The notes beneath the pieces are model-generated. The model had not been told where the DNA came from and made no database searches. It saw nothing but the letters and a program-made list of their open reading frames with translations. A stretch of DNA of 64,000 nucleotides from Gentiana macrophylla (Eukaryota; Streptophyta; Magnoliopsida; Gentianales; Gentianaceae), in contig CM047808.1 of NCBI GenBank assembly GCA_026214975.1, forward strand, positions 2,780,073-2,844,072, written 5' to 3'. A program made the position numbers and the translations under genes. Positions 23,788 to 35,579 of the stretch are shown here, piece after piece; the stretch's first letter is position 1; every line of letters starts with the position of its first letter.

Positions 23788-25313
23788 CTACAGAAGGCAA
23801 TGTGCAAACTCGGGATCCGACCCACCCATATTTCCTGTGCCTGCTTTGATCTTCTTTTCGATTGTGGCTCTTTTCCGTGCTTTATTCTTCTTCAAAGCCA
23901 CTTCCTTCCAATATTGTTCCATGTCCCAGCTTCCGGCAAAAACTTCAGCTGGTGATTCAGCAGTAGCATCAGAAAATAGGTCTGGGGAGAACTCGTCGCA
24001 ATCATCGACTCCTGACGTGATACAACCAAGCAAATCAAGGAATTTAACTATCTCGGGTGATTCCTTCGGTTGGCCAATGTAGTGTTTGCATCGTTGACCA
24101 TTTACCTTGAAAGGCTGATCACCAATCCCCTTAAGTTCCAAAACGCCGCTAGGAAAGACAGACAGGACCTCAAATGGACCGGACCAACGCGTCCTTAGCT
24201 TTCCAGGAAAAAGATGCAGCCTGGAATTGTATAACAAGATACCGGCTACTTTGCATGAAACTCCCTTTTCTTGATCTTTTTATCATGAAGGAATTTCATC
24301 CTTTCCTTGCTTATCCGTGAACTCTCATAAGCTTGGAGCCTGAACTCGTCTAATTCATGTATCTGATGGAGCCTACGTTCTCCACAAGCTTGGGAGTCGA
24401 AGTTTAGGAACTTAGTTGCCCAATAAGCTCTATGCTCTAACTCCACTGGCAAATGACAAGGCTTTCCATAAACCATTTGGTATGGTGATGTACCCATAGG
24501 ATTTTTGTATGCGGTCCTGTAAGCCCACAGTACATCATCCGACGGACTCAATCCTTTCGATGGGAGTTGACCGTTTTCTCGAGGATTTTCTTTATACTCG
24601 ATTACTACGCTCAACTTGCTTGGTGGTCATAGGGTGATATGGTGTGCCACTCTTATGCTTAACACCATACTTAGCTAACAAAGCTATCCAGTGGTTTATT
24701 AATGAAGTGTGACCCTTCATCGCTGATCAGAGCTCTAGGACAGCCAAACCTCGTGAAAATGTTCCTCTTGAAATTTCATCACCGTTTTATGATCATTCGG
24801 TGGAGTTGCGGCGACTTCTACCCATTTAGATCGTAGTCTACAGGACGAGAATGTATTTATTTCGCATGAAGATGGAAATGGTCCCATAAAGTCAATGCCC
24901 CATCGTCAAACACTTCACACTCCAAAATGGGTTTAAGCGGCATATCATACCGCTGGTCAAAGTGCGGTTCTGCGGCACCTATCACGGCCTTTGCGAAAGC
25001 TTGATATCTTTAAAGATTCGGGCCAATAAAAACCACATTGAAATATTTTGGCAACGGTTTTCCATGGATTGAAATGGCCACCGGTGGGACCACTATGACA
25101 TTGCTCAATAATATCCCTGTTGCTCGGATTCGAGGACACACCGCGAAGCAACCCATCCTTGCAGATCTTGAGCAGATATGGTTCTTCCGGACATAGTACT
25201 TTAGATCGAGAGAAGAACTTCTTCTTCTCTGGTAAGAGAATTCGAGGTTCGAGATAGCCGAGTGAAGATAATTGACAATCGAAGCATACCAGGAGGGTCG
25301 GGAGTGTGGACAT
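23788..25313 (-). pseudogene. Integrase of element B
   Basis: Frames at 24957-25313/25010-25471 (zinc-binding region, QCHSGPTGGHF), 24246-24614 (AYRTAYKNPMGTSPYQMVYG and KPCHLPVELEHRAYWATKF) and 23788-24237 (RTRWSGPFEV, then FKVNGQRCKHYIGQPKE) together form an Athila-type integrase with its C-terminal DNA-binding part. Frameshifts separate them. The middle catalytic core (24615-24956) is out of frame in several places. Confidence 0.8.
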
Positions 25314-25800
25314 CCATGTTCATAAGCGCTCTCGAAGGGGTAATAAAGATCAATGTCCCTGGAGTCTTCCTCGCCCTCTGGCAAAACTCTCGAAATATGG
25401 TCCGCTACGGTGTTCTCACTACCCGTATGTCCTTGATGTGAACATCGAATTCTTGTAGTGTAAGAATCCATCTCGGTGATCTCGGTTTAGCATCCTTCTT
25501 GTTCATCAAGTAACGCAAAGCCACATGATCGATCCATACAATCACCTTGGCACCAAGCAAATAGTCATGAACTTATCCATGGAAAACACAAGCGCTAATG
25601 AGTTCCTTTTCCGTAGTGGTATAGTTTGCTTGGGCTGGATTCAAGGTATGACTTGCGTAGGAAATAGGTTGGAACTTACCATTAATCCTTTGCCCCAATC
25701 TGAAACCAGCAGCGTAATTGGAGGCATCACACATTAGTTCAAATGGCATGTTCCAATCCGGAGAAATCGAGGATAGAGGCGAGAGGTCAAACATTTGTTT
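25314..25800 (-). pseudogene. RNase H of element B
   Basis: Minus reading gives PFELMCDASNYAAGFRLGQR and PISYASHTLNPAQANYTTTE near 25573-25794. This is the start of the RNase H domain with its catalytic Asp in CDAS. It is then frame-broken towards integrase. Confidence 0.75.
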
Positions 25801-26248
25801 TAGCTCTTTGAAGGCATTTTGTGGTCATTATCGAAATTGAAAGTGATGTCATCTTTCGGTAAAGTTGATAAAGGTTTAGATATTTTTGAAAAATCTTTTA
25901 TAAATCTCTATAGAACCCCACATGACCAAGGAAACTTCTTACTTCTTTCGTGTTTAGGGTAATTCATCTTTTCAATAGCTTCTATCTTAGCTTTATCAAC
26001 CTCTATGCCTTTAGCGGAAATCTTGTGACCTAAAACAATCCCTTCGGTTACCATAAGATGGCACTTCTCGATTGAGAATCAAGTTCTTCTCCACACACCT
26101 TTGCGATTACTTTGTCTAGATTTTCAAGGCAGTCCGTAGAACGATGTGCCAAACACCGAGAAGTCGTCCATGAATACCTCCATGCATTTCTCTATAAGTC
26201 CATCAAAGATAGCCAACATACATCTTTGAAATGTAGCTGGTGCATTAT
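25801..26248 (-). pseudogene. Reverse transcriptase of element B, C-terminal half
   Basis: RT palm end and thumb. The coding sequence is interrupted at 26248 by element A at the FGLCN/APATF junction. The other half starts at 36973. CATTA is duplicated at 26244-26248 and 36968-36972. Confidence 0.8.
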
Positions 26249-27637
26249 GTTTGCGGTTTTATGCAAAGCAGTGATAAAATATAATAAATAAAACCGATGT
26301 CAACCCCAAGTGCGAAGGTTCGCGACTATAGTGATGAAACCGGTCGTATCCATGAGAGGACTTGTACGAAAAATAGTGTTCCCGCCTTCGATTTTTGTAA
26401 GGTTTATAAATACGATCTTGGATTAAAGAACGAAATAAAGGTTTCAAAAGCGAAAAGAACAACTACTACTTATCAAATCTTTTCTAACAACTATGATTAA
26501 AACAACTAGAACACACCTTTGATCCACCACCCCACTGAAATTAACAAGAAAATCGCATATTCATTCGTAAGTCTTGGATTATTATCTACTAAAGCGGCGT
26601 TTCCTCTCTCGATTCTACACCTTTAATTAGTACACCTCTCGGTTTGACTAAAGCTCTACGAAACAAAGATATGGATATAAAATCCTAATCTAACAATATT
26701 CTCCCTCAACTTTCGTTTGTTAGAAGAAATATTATCACTCTCCTTCACGGCAATCTATGAATTTATCAACTATCGTATGTCTAAATTCAAATCAGCATGC
26801 AACACACGTATAGTTCATACACATTGCACATAAACAATTCAAAACATGAAGGAAGAACAAGAAACTTACTAGAACGAATAAATGCAAAATCCTTGTTTAA
26901 ATCCGGTGATGGTGGCTTCACATGGTGGTCCTAGCCTCAGGCCTTTAGCCACTCATCTTCATAATAAAAACCATAATTGCTGAATCGAAATTGAAAGAAA
27001 AATAAAAACCTAATTATGAATCTAATTTATGCTAATGTATTCTTGTGAATATTTTTGGACGACCCTTCCTGCTCGAACGGATGCTGCTTATATAGGAGTT
27101 TGTGGCGACATAGGAAAGATCTAGAAAGCGCGCGTCGATCTTTTTGCCTCGGGTTCGGTCAACCGAAAGATCACGTTCGGTCGACCGAGTGTCATGGCTC
27201 GGTCGACCGAACCTCACATTTTTACGCGTTCACACCTTGCTTCGTATAACGTGTTCCCTACTCCACTCCTTCGATCAGATCATCTTTATCCTCTCTTCAA
27301 TGCTCCGATTTTCCTTCTTTATTTCAAAATCCTTTGATTGAATAACATTGATCTCTTGATTAAATGAGATTAATCTTCTCCATAAATAATATCCCCTTGC
27401 ATTTCTTTATTTTCTGCAAAATTATTGTTACACCAAGTCATCGAGTAATAATAATAATAAAATGTGTAACAAAATAACATTTAATCCCAATATTTCCTCA
27501 TAATTAAATTATAACCTCTCCATAACCATTATAGGAATTTATTGGTTAAAAACATGATTTTCTCATTTATTTCCTTTAAAAACAAGGTAAATTGTTTAGG
27601 GATTAAGCCGAAAATATAGTAAAATATACCCTAAACA
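26249..27637 (-). repeat. Element A 3' LTR
   Basis: 1389 bp, near-identical to 35580-36967 apart from small indels. TATA complement (minus CTATATAAGC) at 27088-27095. A purine tract is adjacent on the right. Confidence 0.95.
27088..27210 (-). promoter_or_regulatory. A LTR promoter: three dyads at 22-bp pitch plus TATA box
   Basis: TCGGT-CA-ACCGA at 27155-27166, TCGGT-CG-ACCGA at 27177-27188 and again at 27199-27210, starts exactly 22 bp apart. On the minus strand they lie 60-115 bp upstream of the TATA box at 27088-27095. Confidence 0.65.
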
Positions 27638-29142
27638 ACTCATCCCCACACTTAGCTTTTTGCTTGTCCCCGAGCAAAACAAACAACGACAAACTATCAA
27701 AACCCACATAATTTGACACGAGGCGTAGTCATGCTCACATCAAGCTAGTATCTAGCAAATCGAACTCACTCGGTGATTGTGTGTGTTGAACCCGCTAAAC
27801 TTCCACCGATCCTCTCTTGATGTATTAAATCAAGCACTAATGATCATCCGGTTAAATAAAGCGAAGTTCGATTGCATCACAAGACTTACCCTACAAAAAC
27901 TATTTATCAAGAACAAAGTAACCAACTCACATTTAAATTCCTTTACTTGGTGCCAAGAAAATACCTTCCAGGTCTCTACTGGGTTTAGATCAACTCGACT
28001 TAGAGTTCCAAAAGGCCTATATTTTCTTCCATCGTCGCGTCTCAAAAGTATAACACTCTCCCCTAGTTTAGAGGCAGTCACCCTGAGATCACTCAAACCT
28101 ATACTGTCCAAGGTAAACCACACTCCCCAATTGGGGCAGTATCCAAATGGACTCGAGGTGATAGTCGCAAATAACTTCCGCAATTTAATTTTTCAAAATT
28201 TTTCTTCTTTTTTCAAACTCTTTGGAAACTCCCGGTCAGGTATCATTTCTAACACATTCAAGACTTTTAAGGTCCCCAAGACACTAAGGTACTTAGATTC
28301 TAACTGTGAGTATAGTACGAGTTCTTAACTTTCATCAGCACTAAGTAAGTGATTATCTGCAGCTAGAATTGGCTATCCCTTAACTAACCGGAGACTATTT
28401 TATATTTTTGGTTCCTCATCTAACAGGTTCGTGTACTGAGGTTCAAGTGAGTATCTGATCTACCAAACCTATTCTTAGAACATGATATGACTACTGATAA
28501 CAATTAAAGGTGCCAAATTACAAAACTAGCATGTCATTGAAGTTACTCGGGACTCACAAATTTTCAAAAATTTTATCAAATTTTTCAAAGGAGCAAAACT
28601 AGATAACATGTAAAACAAACCAATAAACCCTCCCCCCACACTTAAGTTACATGATGTCCTCAGCATGTGCAAAATAAGAAAAACTTAGCTGGTTGTAATT
28701 CGAAGGAGGCAGTGCGGAAGTGGTCCGGAGCGAGTCGAATTGCTTGATGAAATCGATGATCGTGGACCATCCACCGGTAAAGCTGATATCATCAAAGAAA
28801 GCTCAATCGCTATCGCAAATATCCTGCACACATGGAGAAACAAGACGTACCTCGGGGATAGGGGCACAAAAGATGATAGACAAGGCAATATCATGGAACA
28901 AAGCAGAAGCAATGCAAAAATTGATAATAACCGAATCTATGTGAAATGTGGTGCACAAATGTAATATCGAGAGATCTTTGGGGTACATGAGGAAATAAAA
29001 ACAAAAGGGGGTCATGATGTGGGCAATCGTCAAATCTACAGATCCATAGTCGAATCGCTAGGTGGAAAGCATTAGCAACCAAGAAGAGAAACAAAGCAAA
29101 AATAAACTACAAACAAAAGAAAAAGATATCTAGGTTACCGCC
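27638..29142 (-). other. Element A 3' noncoding region with hairpin and two purine tracts
   Basis: Purine-tract complement beside the LTR, hairpin 27657-27679 (arms TTTTGCT/AGCAAAA), and a distal purine tract (complement CCCTCCCCCCACACTTAAG, about 28628-28646). The plus-strand frame 27777-28328 (183 codons) is antisense to the element, has no recognisable domain and is disrupted in the second copy (2599-3045). I do not call it a gene. Confidence 0.6.
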
Positions 29143-30463
29143 CTAGTAGGGCTTAATTATAGTCGGGAGCTCGACTAACCAATAAAAACTCAACCGGGTC
29201 AAAGCCGGTGAAGCCTCATCCCGAATTATTCTCGACCTTCTCGGGGTCAATAGGCGTGAAACCACAGAACAAAGTCTCGCCAACGTCTTGGCCATATCAT
29301 CAAACTTCGTATCACTTGCATTACATGATTCGTCTCTTCTTCTTTTAGGTTTCTGTTTCACAAGCCGAGGTGCAACATCAGGGAGCACAACATCATCAAA
29401 GAACTCACATAGATGTAAATCATCGGATGCCGAAGGATCGGAGCTGGTTTGACTAGGGACGTCGTTCAGATAGAAAACCACCGGTCGTTCCTTTTGTTGA
29501 CCAATATAGTGTTTTAACCGATGACCATTTACTCTAAACAACCCGCCGCTTATCTTTCAAATCGATCGCTCCACTCGGGAATACCGAAAGATTTCAAAGG
29601 GCGGACTAACGGCTACGTAGCTTACCAGAAAGCAGATGTAACCTGGTATTATCTGAAGAAACCCACTCGCCCGCTTTGAATTCCCTAATCTTGATTTTCT
29701 TGTCGTGAAGCGAGTTTAGTCCTTTCATCGATTCTCGAGCTCGAGGCCTGGAGTTCGAACTCATCAAGCTCCTCGCAATCGCAATAATCGCTTTTCTCTG
29801 CATAATCGGCTATCGAAATTAAGAATTTAATAGCCCGTAACGCTCTGTGCTCAAGCTCGATTGGCGGTGGCGTGCCTTGCCATAAACCATCTCAAACGGA
29901 GACGTGCCAATAGGAGTCTTGAAAGTCATCTGTAGGCCCCAGAGCACATCATCCGGGCCGACTCAAATCCGTCCTATTAGAATTCACCGCCTTCTCAAGA
30001 ATGCTCTTGAGCTTGGTTACTCACTTCAACTTGTCCACTGTCTGCGAGGGTGATAGGGGTAGCAATTTTGTGTTTCACCCCATATCGTTCTAAAATCTTT
30101 TCTAGTGGAGTATTGCAAAAGTGAGTTCCTCACACCGATGAGGGCTCGTGGGACACCAAACCGCGTGAAAATATTTTTCTTCAGAAGTTCTTGACCACCT
30201 TGTGGTCGTTCCGCTGATGTTGCTATCGCTTCTACCCACTTTGACACGTAGTCGACGCAGACTGAATGTACTTGTTCCCATATGAGGATGGAAACGGTCC
30301 CATGAAATCAATACCCCATACGTCGAAAATCTCGCATTCTTGGATGGGGTGGAGGGGCATGTCCATTCGCCGAGAAAGTTTACCGGTGCGTTGGCACCGG
30401 TCACACCCTTTTACAAAGTTCTCTCAGATCCTTAAAAATTGTTGGCCAAGAGAAACCGGATGA
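29143..30463 (-). pseudogene. Integrase of element A
   Basis: Frames 30026-30247 ([24 protein letters not shown]), 29606-29803 and 29143-29541 (FRVNGHRLKHYIGQQKE) give catalytic-core and C-terminal parts of an Athila-type integrase. The zinc-binding part is at 30424-30600. Frameshifts interrupt it, some probably from consensus errors. Confidence 0.8.
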
Positions 30464-31068
30464 AAAATCTTCGCAGCAGCTCTTCCCGGCTCCATAATGA
30501 CTCCCACGGGTCCACCATGGCATTGCTCCATAATGTCCTCTGCTTCGAACTCGTGGACACACCTACGGAGCAATCCATCCTGCAACGCTTGAAGAGAATG
30601 GGATCGTCCCACACATAATAGTTCAAATCCAAAAGAATTTCTTCTTTTGGCGATATGTCGGTCAGGGTCCAGATATTCGCCGCCAAGAAGTTTGCAAAAG
30701 GTGCAAACCAAGGAGAACCTTTTCCAGCACAGGCAGGAGCAACCTCGCACACATCAATGGTCATGAGTTGCTCAGTTGGAAAATCGATTCCAATCTCATC
30801 CGACTCTACCTGAGGATCGTCGGTCAGCCGAGACATGTGGTCAGCTACCACATTCTCGCTACCCTTCTTGTCCCGGATATGAACATCAAACTCTTGTAAA
30901 ATCAAGATCCATCTCAACAAACGAGGCTTGGCATCAGCCTTGTTCAACAGATATTTCAGTGCGCGTAATGGTACCGCCTGCACCGTGACCTCCGACCCAA
31001 GCAAGTAGCTTCTAAATTTATCCATGGCAAAAACATCGCCAACAACTCCTTCTCGCTTGTTGCATAAT
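30464..31068 (-). pseudogene. RNase H and connection of element A
   Basis: Open frame 30432-31025 contains [20 protein letters not shown] and NVVADHMSRL, the end of RNase H, and then the linker to integrase. It follows RT with a short frame break near 31030-31069. Confidence 0.8.
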
Positions 31069-32342
31069 TTACTTGCGCTGGTTTAAAGTGTGACTAGCGT
31101 AGTAGATGGGTCGGAACCTTCCGTCCACTCTCTGACCTAGCACCGCGCCGACCGCATAATTAGAAGCATCACACATAAGCTCGAAGGGAGCTTTCCAGTC
31201 GGGTGCTATAAGAATTGGCGAGGTAACCAACTTATCTTTTAGTTCTGTAAACGATCTTTCACACTCAGGGGTGAAAATAAATTTCACATCTTCTTTTAAG
31301 AGAGATGACAAAGGCTTGGCTATCTTAGAAAAGTCTTTGATGAATCGCCTATAGAAGCCGACATGACCCAAGAATCCTCTTACTTCTCTTGCATTTTTGG
31401 GGTATGTCATTTTTTCAATAGCTTCTACCTTCGCTTTGTCGACCTCAATACCTTCTTTGGACACCTTGTGTCCTGAACAATTCCTCTTCCACCATCGTGG
31501 CACTTCTCCCAATTTAAGACTAAGTCTTTCTATGCACCGGGACAAAACTTTATCAAGATTGCGTAAACAGTGGTCGAAACTGTCCCCGAACACAGAGAAG
31601 TCATCCATAAAAATCTCCATCACCTTCTCCACTAAACCATCAAAGATAGCCAGCATACATCTTTGAAATGTAGCCGGTGCGTTGCAGAGACCAAATGGCA
31701 TTCTTCGGTAAGCGAAGGTGCCTGAGGGACAGGTGAAGGTAGTCTTTTCTTGATCAGTGGGGTCGATAGCTATCTGAAAGTATCCTGAATAGCCATCCAG
31801 AAAACAATAATATTGCTTGCCACTAAGCCTCTCAAGGAGCTGGTCAATGAATGGCAAGGGAAGTGGTCTTTTAGAGTTACCTCATTTAGTCTTCTGTAAT
31901 CGATGCAAACTCAGACCAAGTGACTTGCCGTAGTAGGCAATCTCTTCCCCTTTTCATTCTTCTCGATGGTGATCCCTCCTTTCTTTGGCACCACTTGAGT
32001 GGGGCTCACCCATTCACTATCGGCTATTGGGTAGATGATACCCATGTCAAGCAATTTGATGATTTCCTTCTTAACGACCTCCTGCATGTGAGGGTTTAGC
32101 CTTCTCTGAGGCTGTCGCACTTTCTTCGATCCCTCAACAGTCCTGATCTTGTGCATACAGATATTAGGGCTTATCCCCTTGATATCTCCCACTTGCCAAC
32201 CAAAGGCTAGGATATTATCTTGCAGCACTTTGATAAGCTTTTCTTCCTCCTTTGGTTCTAACTTAGATGAAATAATCAAAGGGAGCTTATCACCGTCTCT
32301 CAGAAAAATGTATTTCAAGTGTTGAGGCAAGGGTTTCAACAC
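31069..32342 (-). CDS. Reverse transcriptase (and RNase H start) of element A
   Basis: The best-preserved pol segment. 31069-31857 is an open frame of 262 codons with SGTFAYRRMPFGLCNAPATF and the active site EIFMDDFSVFG, the YMDD-equivalent typical of Athila. The thumb motif GFLGHVGFYRRFIKDFSK and the RNase H start CDASNYAVGAVLGQR follow. 31911-32342 holds the fingers (LLDMGIIYPIADSEWVSPTQ). One frame break lies between the two frames (31858-31910). It would copy element RNA into DNA within virus-like particles. Confidence 0.85.
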
Positions 32343-32657
32343 TAAATCGACGGTGGCTCCTCCACACTTGGTCTTAATTTATCGCCCTTAAGCTCCCAGA
32401 TCTCCAAGCTTATCATAAGGGCTCTCAAGCATCATGGCTCTCCGTGCCAGATGTGGGTTTCATCCCCTTTTGCAAAACCGCCATGTCACCATGCCTCTTC
32501 CTCATTTTCTTTCTTACCATCTCCTGGTAATCGAACTTTCCTTTTCCTCCTTCTCAATCTCTTCTAAAAATTCTTCCACTCCTCATCACCCAAGTTGCAT
32601 TGTTTATTGAATTCTTCCTCATCCCAACCGCCCATGAACACTTGGTCATCATACTCA

Positions 32658-33159
32658 TCAGCTGAAATCGTCCTCAATAGCTAAACAAGTGTCACTGGAT
32701 GCGTGCTTCACTGCATTGCCCACATTGAACTTTACACTCTCATCCTCCAAATGTAGGGTTATCTCACCACTGTAGGAATCTAGTAAGGCACGGGCGGTTG
32801 CAAGAAAAGGTCTTCCAAGGATCAAGGGTGTTTTCTCATCATTGGTCATGTCCATGATTACCCAATCAGCTGGGTATATGAAGTTCTCAACCTTGACCAA
32901 CACATCTTCTACAGCCTCCTTGCATACTTCACACTTCTATCGCAAGTTGAAGAGAAATGGGTCTAAGAGTAATAGATTGATCCAATCCAAGAGATTGGAA
33001 GATTGAAGTAGACATCAGATTGACTGATGCCCCCGAATCGCATAAAACATTATGGAAGTCCCTGTTCCCGATAGTACACGAAATCGTGAATTTACCAGGG
33101 TCAGGACACTTCACAGGAAGTTTAGTCTGACCGATTGCGGAGCATTCTTCATTCAACAC
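32658..33159 (-). pseudogene. Aspartic protease of element A
   Basis: Frame 32929-33159 contains NVLCDSGASVNLMSTSIFQ, with the catalytic DSGA of retropepsins. Frame 32658-32903 continues with TPLILGRPFLATARALLD, the conserved ILGRPFL flap-side motif. One frameshift lies between them. The equivalent in element B has DLGAS. Confidence 0.8.
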
Positions 33160-33915
33160 TATGTGCTCGAGCTCTTGAAGCTTCTTCTTGAACTCTCACT
33201 GCGTCCTTTATAAACTTTGTATACTTTGGCATCCCTACCAAAAGATCAACTAATGGAATGTTTGCCTCAAGATTCTTTAGCAAATCGATAACCTTCTTAT
33301 ACTCCTTATCGATCGTTAATGACGCTTTGTTCTTGCTAGGTGGGTAGGGAGATCAGCAAAGTCCTCCTCGGTGAAGTTCTTCTTTGCCGCCTTATGATTG
33401 ATTGCTTTGTCTTCCTATCTTTCCACCTCACATGCTTCCCTAACTCAACTTAGAATCCGACTTCTTTCAAAGCAGTATTCTCAACTCTCACATTTCTTTG
33501 AATTTCCTTTTCACTTGGCTCAACGGCCGTCCCAAAGATCCTTCGAGGAGAAAGAAGATCTTCCCCTCCGCCTCCGCTCGCGCAGGAGGGGCTATTCGTT
33601 TCCCTGGTTGGCCGACCGCCAACCGCTTTACCACTCCTCGATTTTCGACATTCAACTCATCTTGACCATAGTTCCATGGTGCAGCCAGTCGGTGCAAGTA
33701 TTCTCGGTCATTCTCGACCACGTTAACCCCTCGGGGTTCTTCTCAAGAAACTCGGCGGTGACCTTGAGGTCGACTTGCTTGCTGCGCTCAAATCATCCCA
33801 TTTGCACCTCTAGATTTTCTCATCAGATCTTGGTCAAAGTACTCAATGCATTTGCCAACCGAGTGTTGGCCGTGGCTTGCTCACTCAACTTTTGTTCTAA
33901 GATCCAAATGATTGA
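33160..33915 (-). other. gag-protease linker of element A
   Basis: Low-complexity coding linker with many frame breaks. The plus-strand frame at 33398-33937 is antisense and not supported. Confidence 0.45.
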
Positions 33916-35112
33916 TTATGATTTTGATTTTGATTGACCGTGGATTATTGTTCCATGCCGGTCGAGAGTTGGTTTGAAAATTGTTTCGATTAGGCCTGGG
34001 GCCTCAAATCGATGGGGATTTGCTACCCTAGAAAGGTCACTCAAAGAATTAAACCCTTGAGTGTTCGATTCACCCAAAGGTCGATAATTTTGAGAATCGA
34101 ATGCATTCACCTCCTCCGAATGCAAAGCAATAGAGGACATTGATGGAACGTGTGCCCAATAGTATCGTAATTTTGGCGCATAACGTTGTTTTGCATAGCT
34201 TTGACCTGAGGATCGGGTCAAGCCGGCATCGACATCGCGATGGCCTTGGCCATGGCAGTTGTCACATACAAGACTTTGAACATTCATTGCCGCCACTTGC
34301 TTCTGTAGTGCGGCTAACTGAGCCTTTATAAGTGTGGTCTCATCTACCTCATACTTCCCTGGAGTCGAGCTCTTCTCATTTGGATGCACCTTTATAGGTA
34401 GGGGCATAATTATACTTTGCAATATCTTCAAACAACGTCCATCCTCTTCGGTGTCTTTCTCGGAAATGCACCTCCAGAGAACTATTCACCATTCCCTTGG
34501 TCAATTCGGTCAAACCACTATAGAAAGTGTTGACCAATCTTTGTTTATCCAAATTTCATGGTGGGGCACTTTCTCAAGAGAGACTTAAATCGTTTCCATG
34601 CATCGCAAAACGATTCCTTCTCGCTTTGCACAAAAGTGAATATCTCGATTCGTAAGATGAGCCGTCTTTGCAGGTGGAAAGCATCGCTCGTAAATTCTTT
34701 CTCCAACTCCTCCCACGAAGTAATGGAGTCGATCGGTAAAGATTTATACCATTCTTTCGCTTCTCCCTTCGGTGAGAAGGGAAAAGTTTCATCCTCGGGC
34801 GTCCTCCTCGGTGACCCTTTGATTAAAGTAGTCCCGCACGATTCTAGAAATGAGTGAATGTGATCGTGTGGGTCCTCAAAGTGGAGAAGCCATGGAATGT
34901 GGAACCTCTCACCAAGTTGATTAAAGAAGTTTTGAGTTCGAATTATCACCGTGATTTCGTGAATCACGATCGCAGGATTTACTTTCACAAGAGACGGCAT
35001 GGCATAGTCTCGCCAATGTCCTTTGATCTCGCCATTTCCTCAACTTGGGCTTCTTCCTCAACGTATTCTTCAGGGTCGTTTGCCTCGTCCATCGATCCGC
35101 GAGTCGAGCCAA
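33916..35112 (-). pseudogene. gag of element A
   Basis: 34545-35000 has FHIPWLLHFEDPHDHIHSFL and AKEWYKSLPIDSITSWEELE, the plant retrotransposon gag domain (PF03732-like). 33916-34431 has the coiled linker TTLIKAQLAALQKQVAAMN and a zinc-knuckle start CDNCHGQGH. It is split by frameshifts. It would form the virus-like particle. Confidence 0.8.
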
Positions 35113-35228
35113 ACGCCTATTCGGTCGAACGATGGTTCGCTACTAGCTCCGGGTTATATAAAAGTGGTCCCCGTGAGTTCGAGTTTGCATAAACCACTTT
35201 CAACCAAATGTTCGGGTCAAAATAAAAA

Positions 35229-35454
35229 TTTTTTTTTTTTTTTTTTTTTTAATTTTTAAAATTAAGTATAATCCTTTAATTAGACTCAACAACTAAAAAC
35301 TAAACTAAAATGCAGACTCAAAGCAGTTCAAAAAACGCAAATAAAGCGTAATGTATCATTGTAAGACTATCACGTATCGTAGCAGAGAAAAGAAAAAAAT
35401 AAAATAACTCTCGGTCGATCGAGAGGTCGAGTTCGGTCGATCGAATCGAAATTC

Positions 35455-35478
<24 letters not shown>
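35229..35478 (-). repeat. Two long poly-T (sense poly-A) runs in A leader
   Basis: 22 T at 35229-35250 and 24 T at 35455-35478, flanking the leader dyads. In the element RNA these are A-tracts between the PBS and gag. Confidence 0.9.
35411..35444 (-). promoter_or_regulatory. A-family leader dyad pair
   Basis: TCGGT-CG-ATCGA at 35411-35422 and 35433-35444, starts 22 bp apart, between the PBS and gag. Same motif (one arm base changed) and pitch as the LTR array. Confidence 0.6.
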
Positions 35479-35487
<9 letters not shown>

Positions 35488-35557
35488 TAGATTAGTACGC
35501 ACTGTAATTAGCGACCGTCCGTAAATTACGAGTAAAACGAAAACTTTCCGTGCAAGT

Positions 35558-35573
35558 CCCGGCAACGGCGCCA
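35558..35573 (-). promoter_or_regulatory. Primer-binding site of element A
   Basis: Plus-strand CCCGGCAACGGCGCCA, so minus-strand TGGCGCCGTTGCCGGG, six bases from the 5' LTR. This is the PBS type usual in Athila/Tat elements, generally assigned to a tRNA-Asp primer. Confidence 0.9.
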
Positions 35574-35579
35574 AAAACT

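Noticed and set aside
27777..28328. 183-codon plus-strand frame in the 3' noncoding region of element A
   Set aside because: Antisense to the element, no recognisable domain, and the copy at 2599-3045 is broken; best read as a chance frame.
33398..33937. 179-codon plus-strand frame
   Set aside because: Lies opposite the gag-protease linker of element A; shadow of the coding strand.
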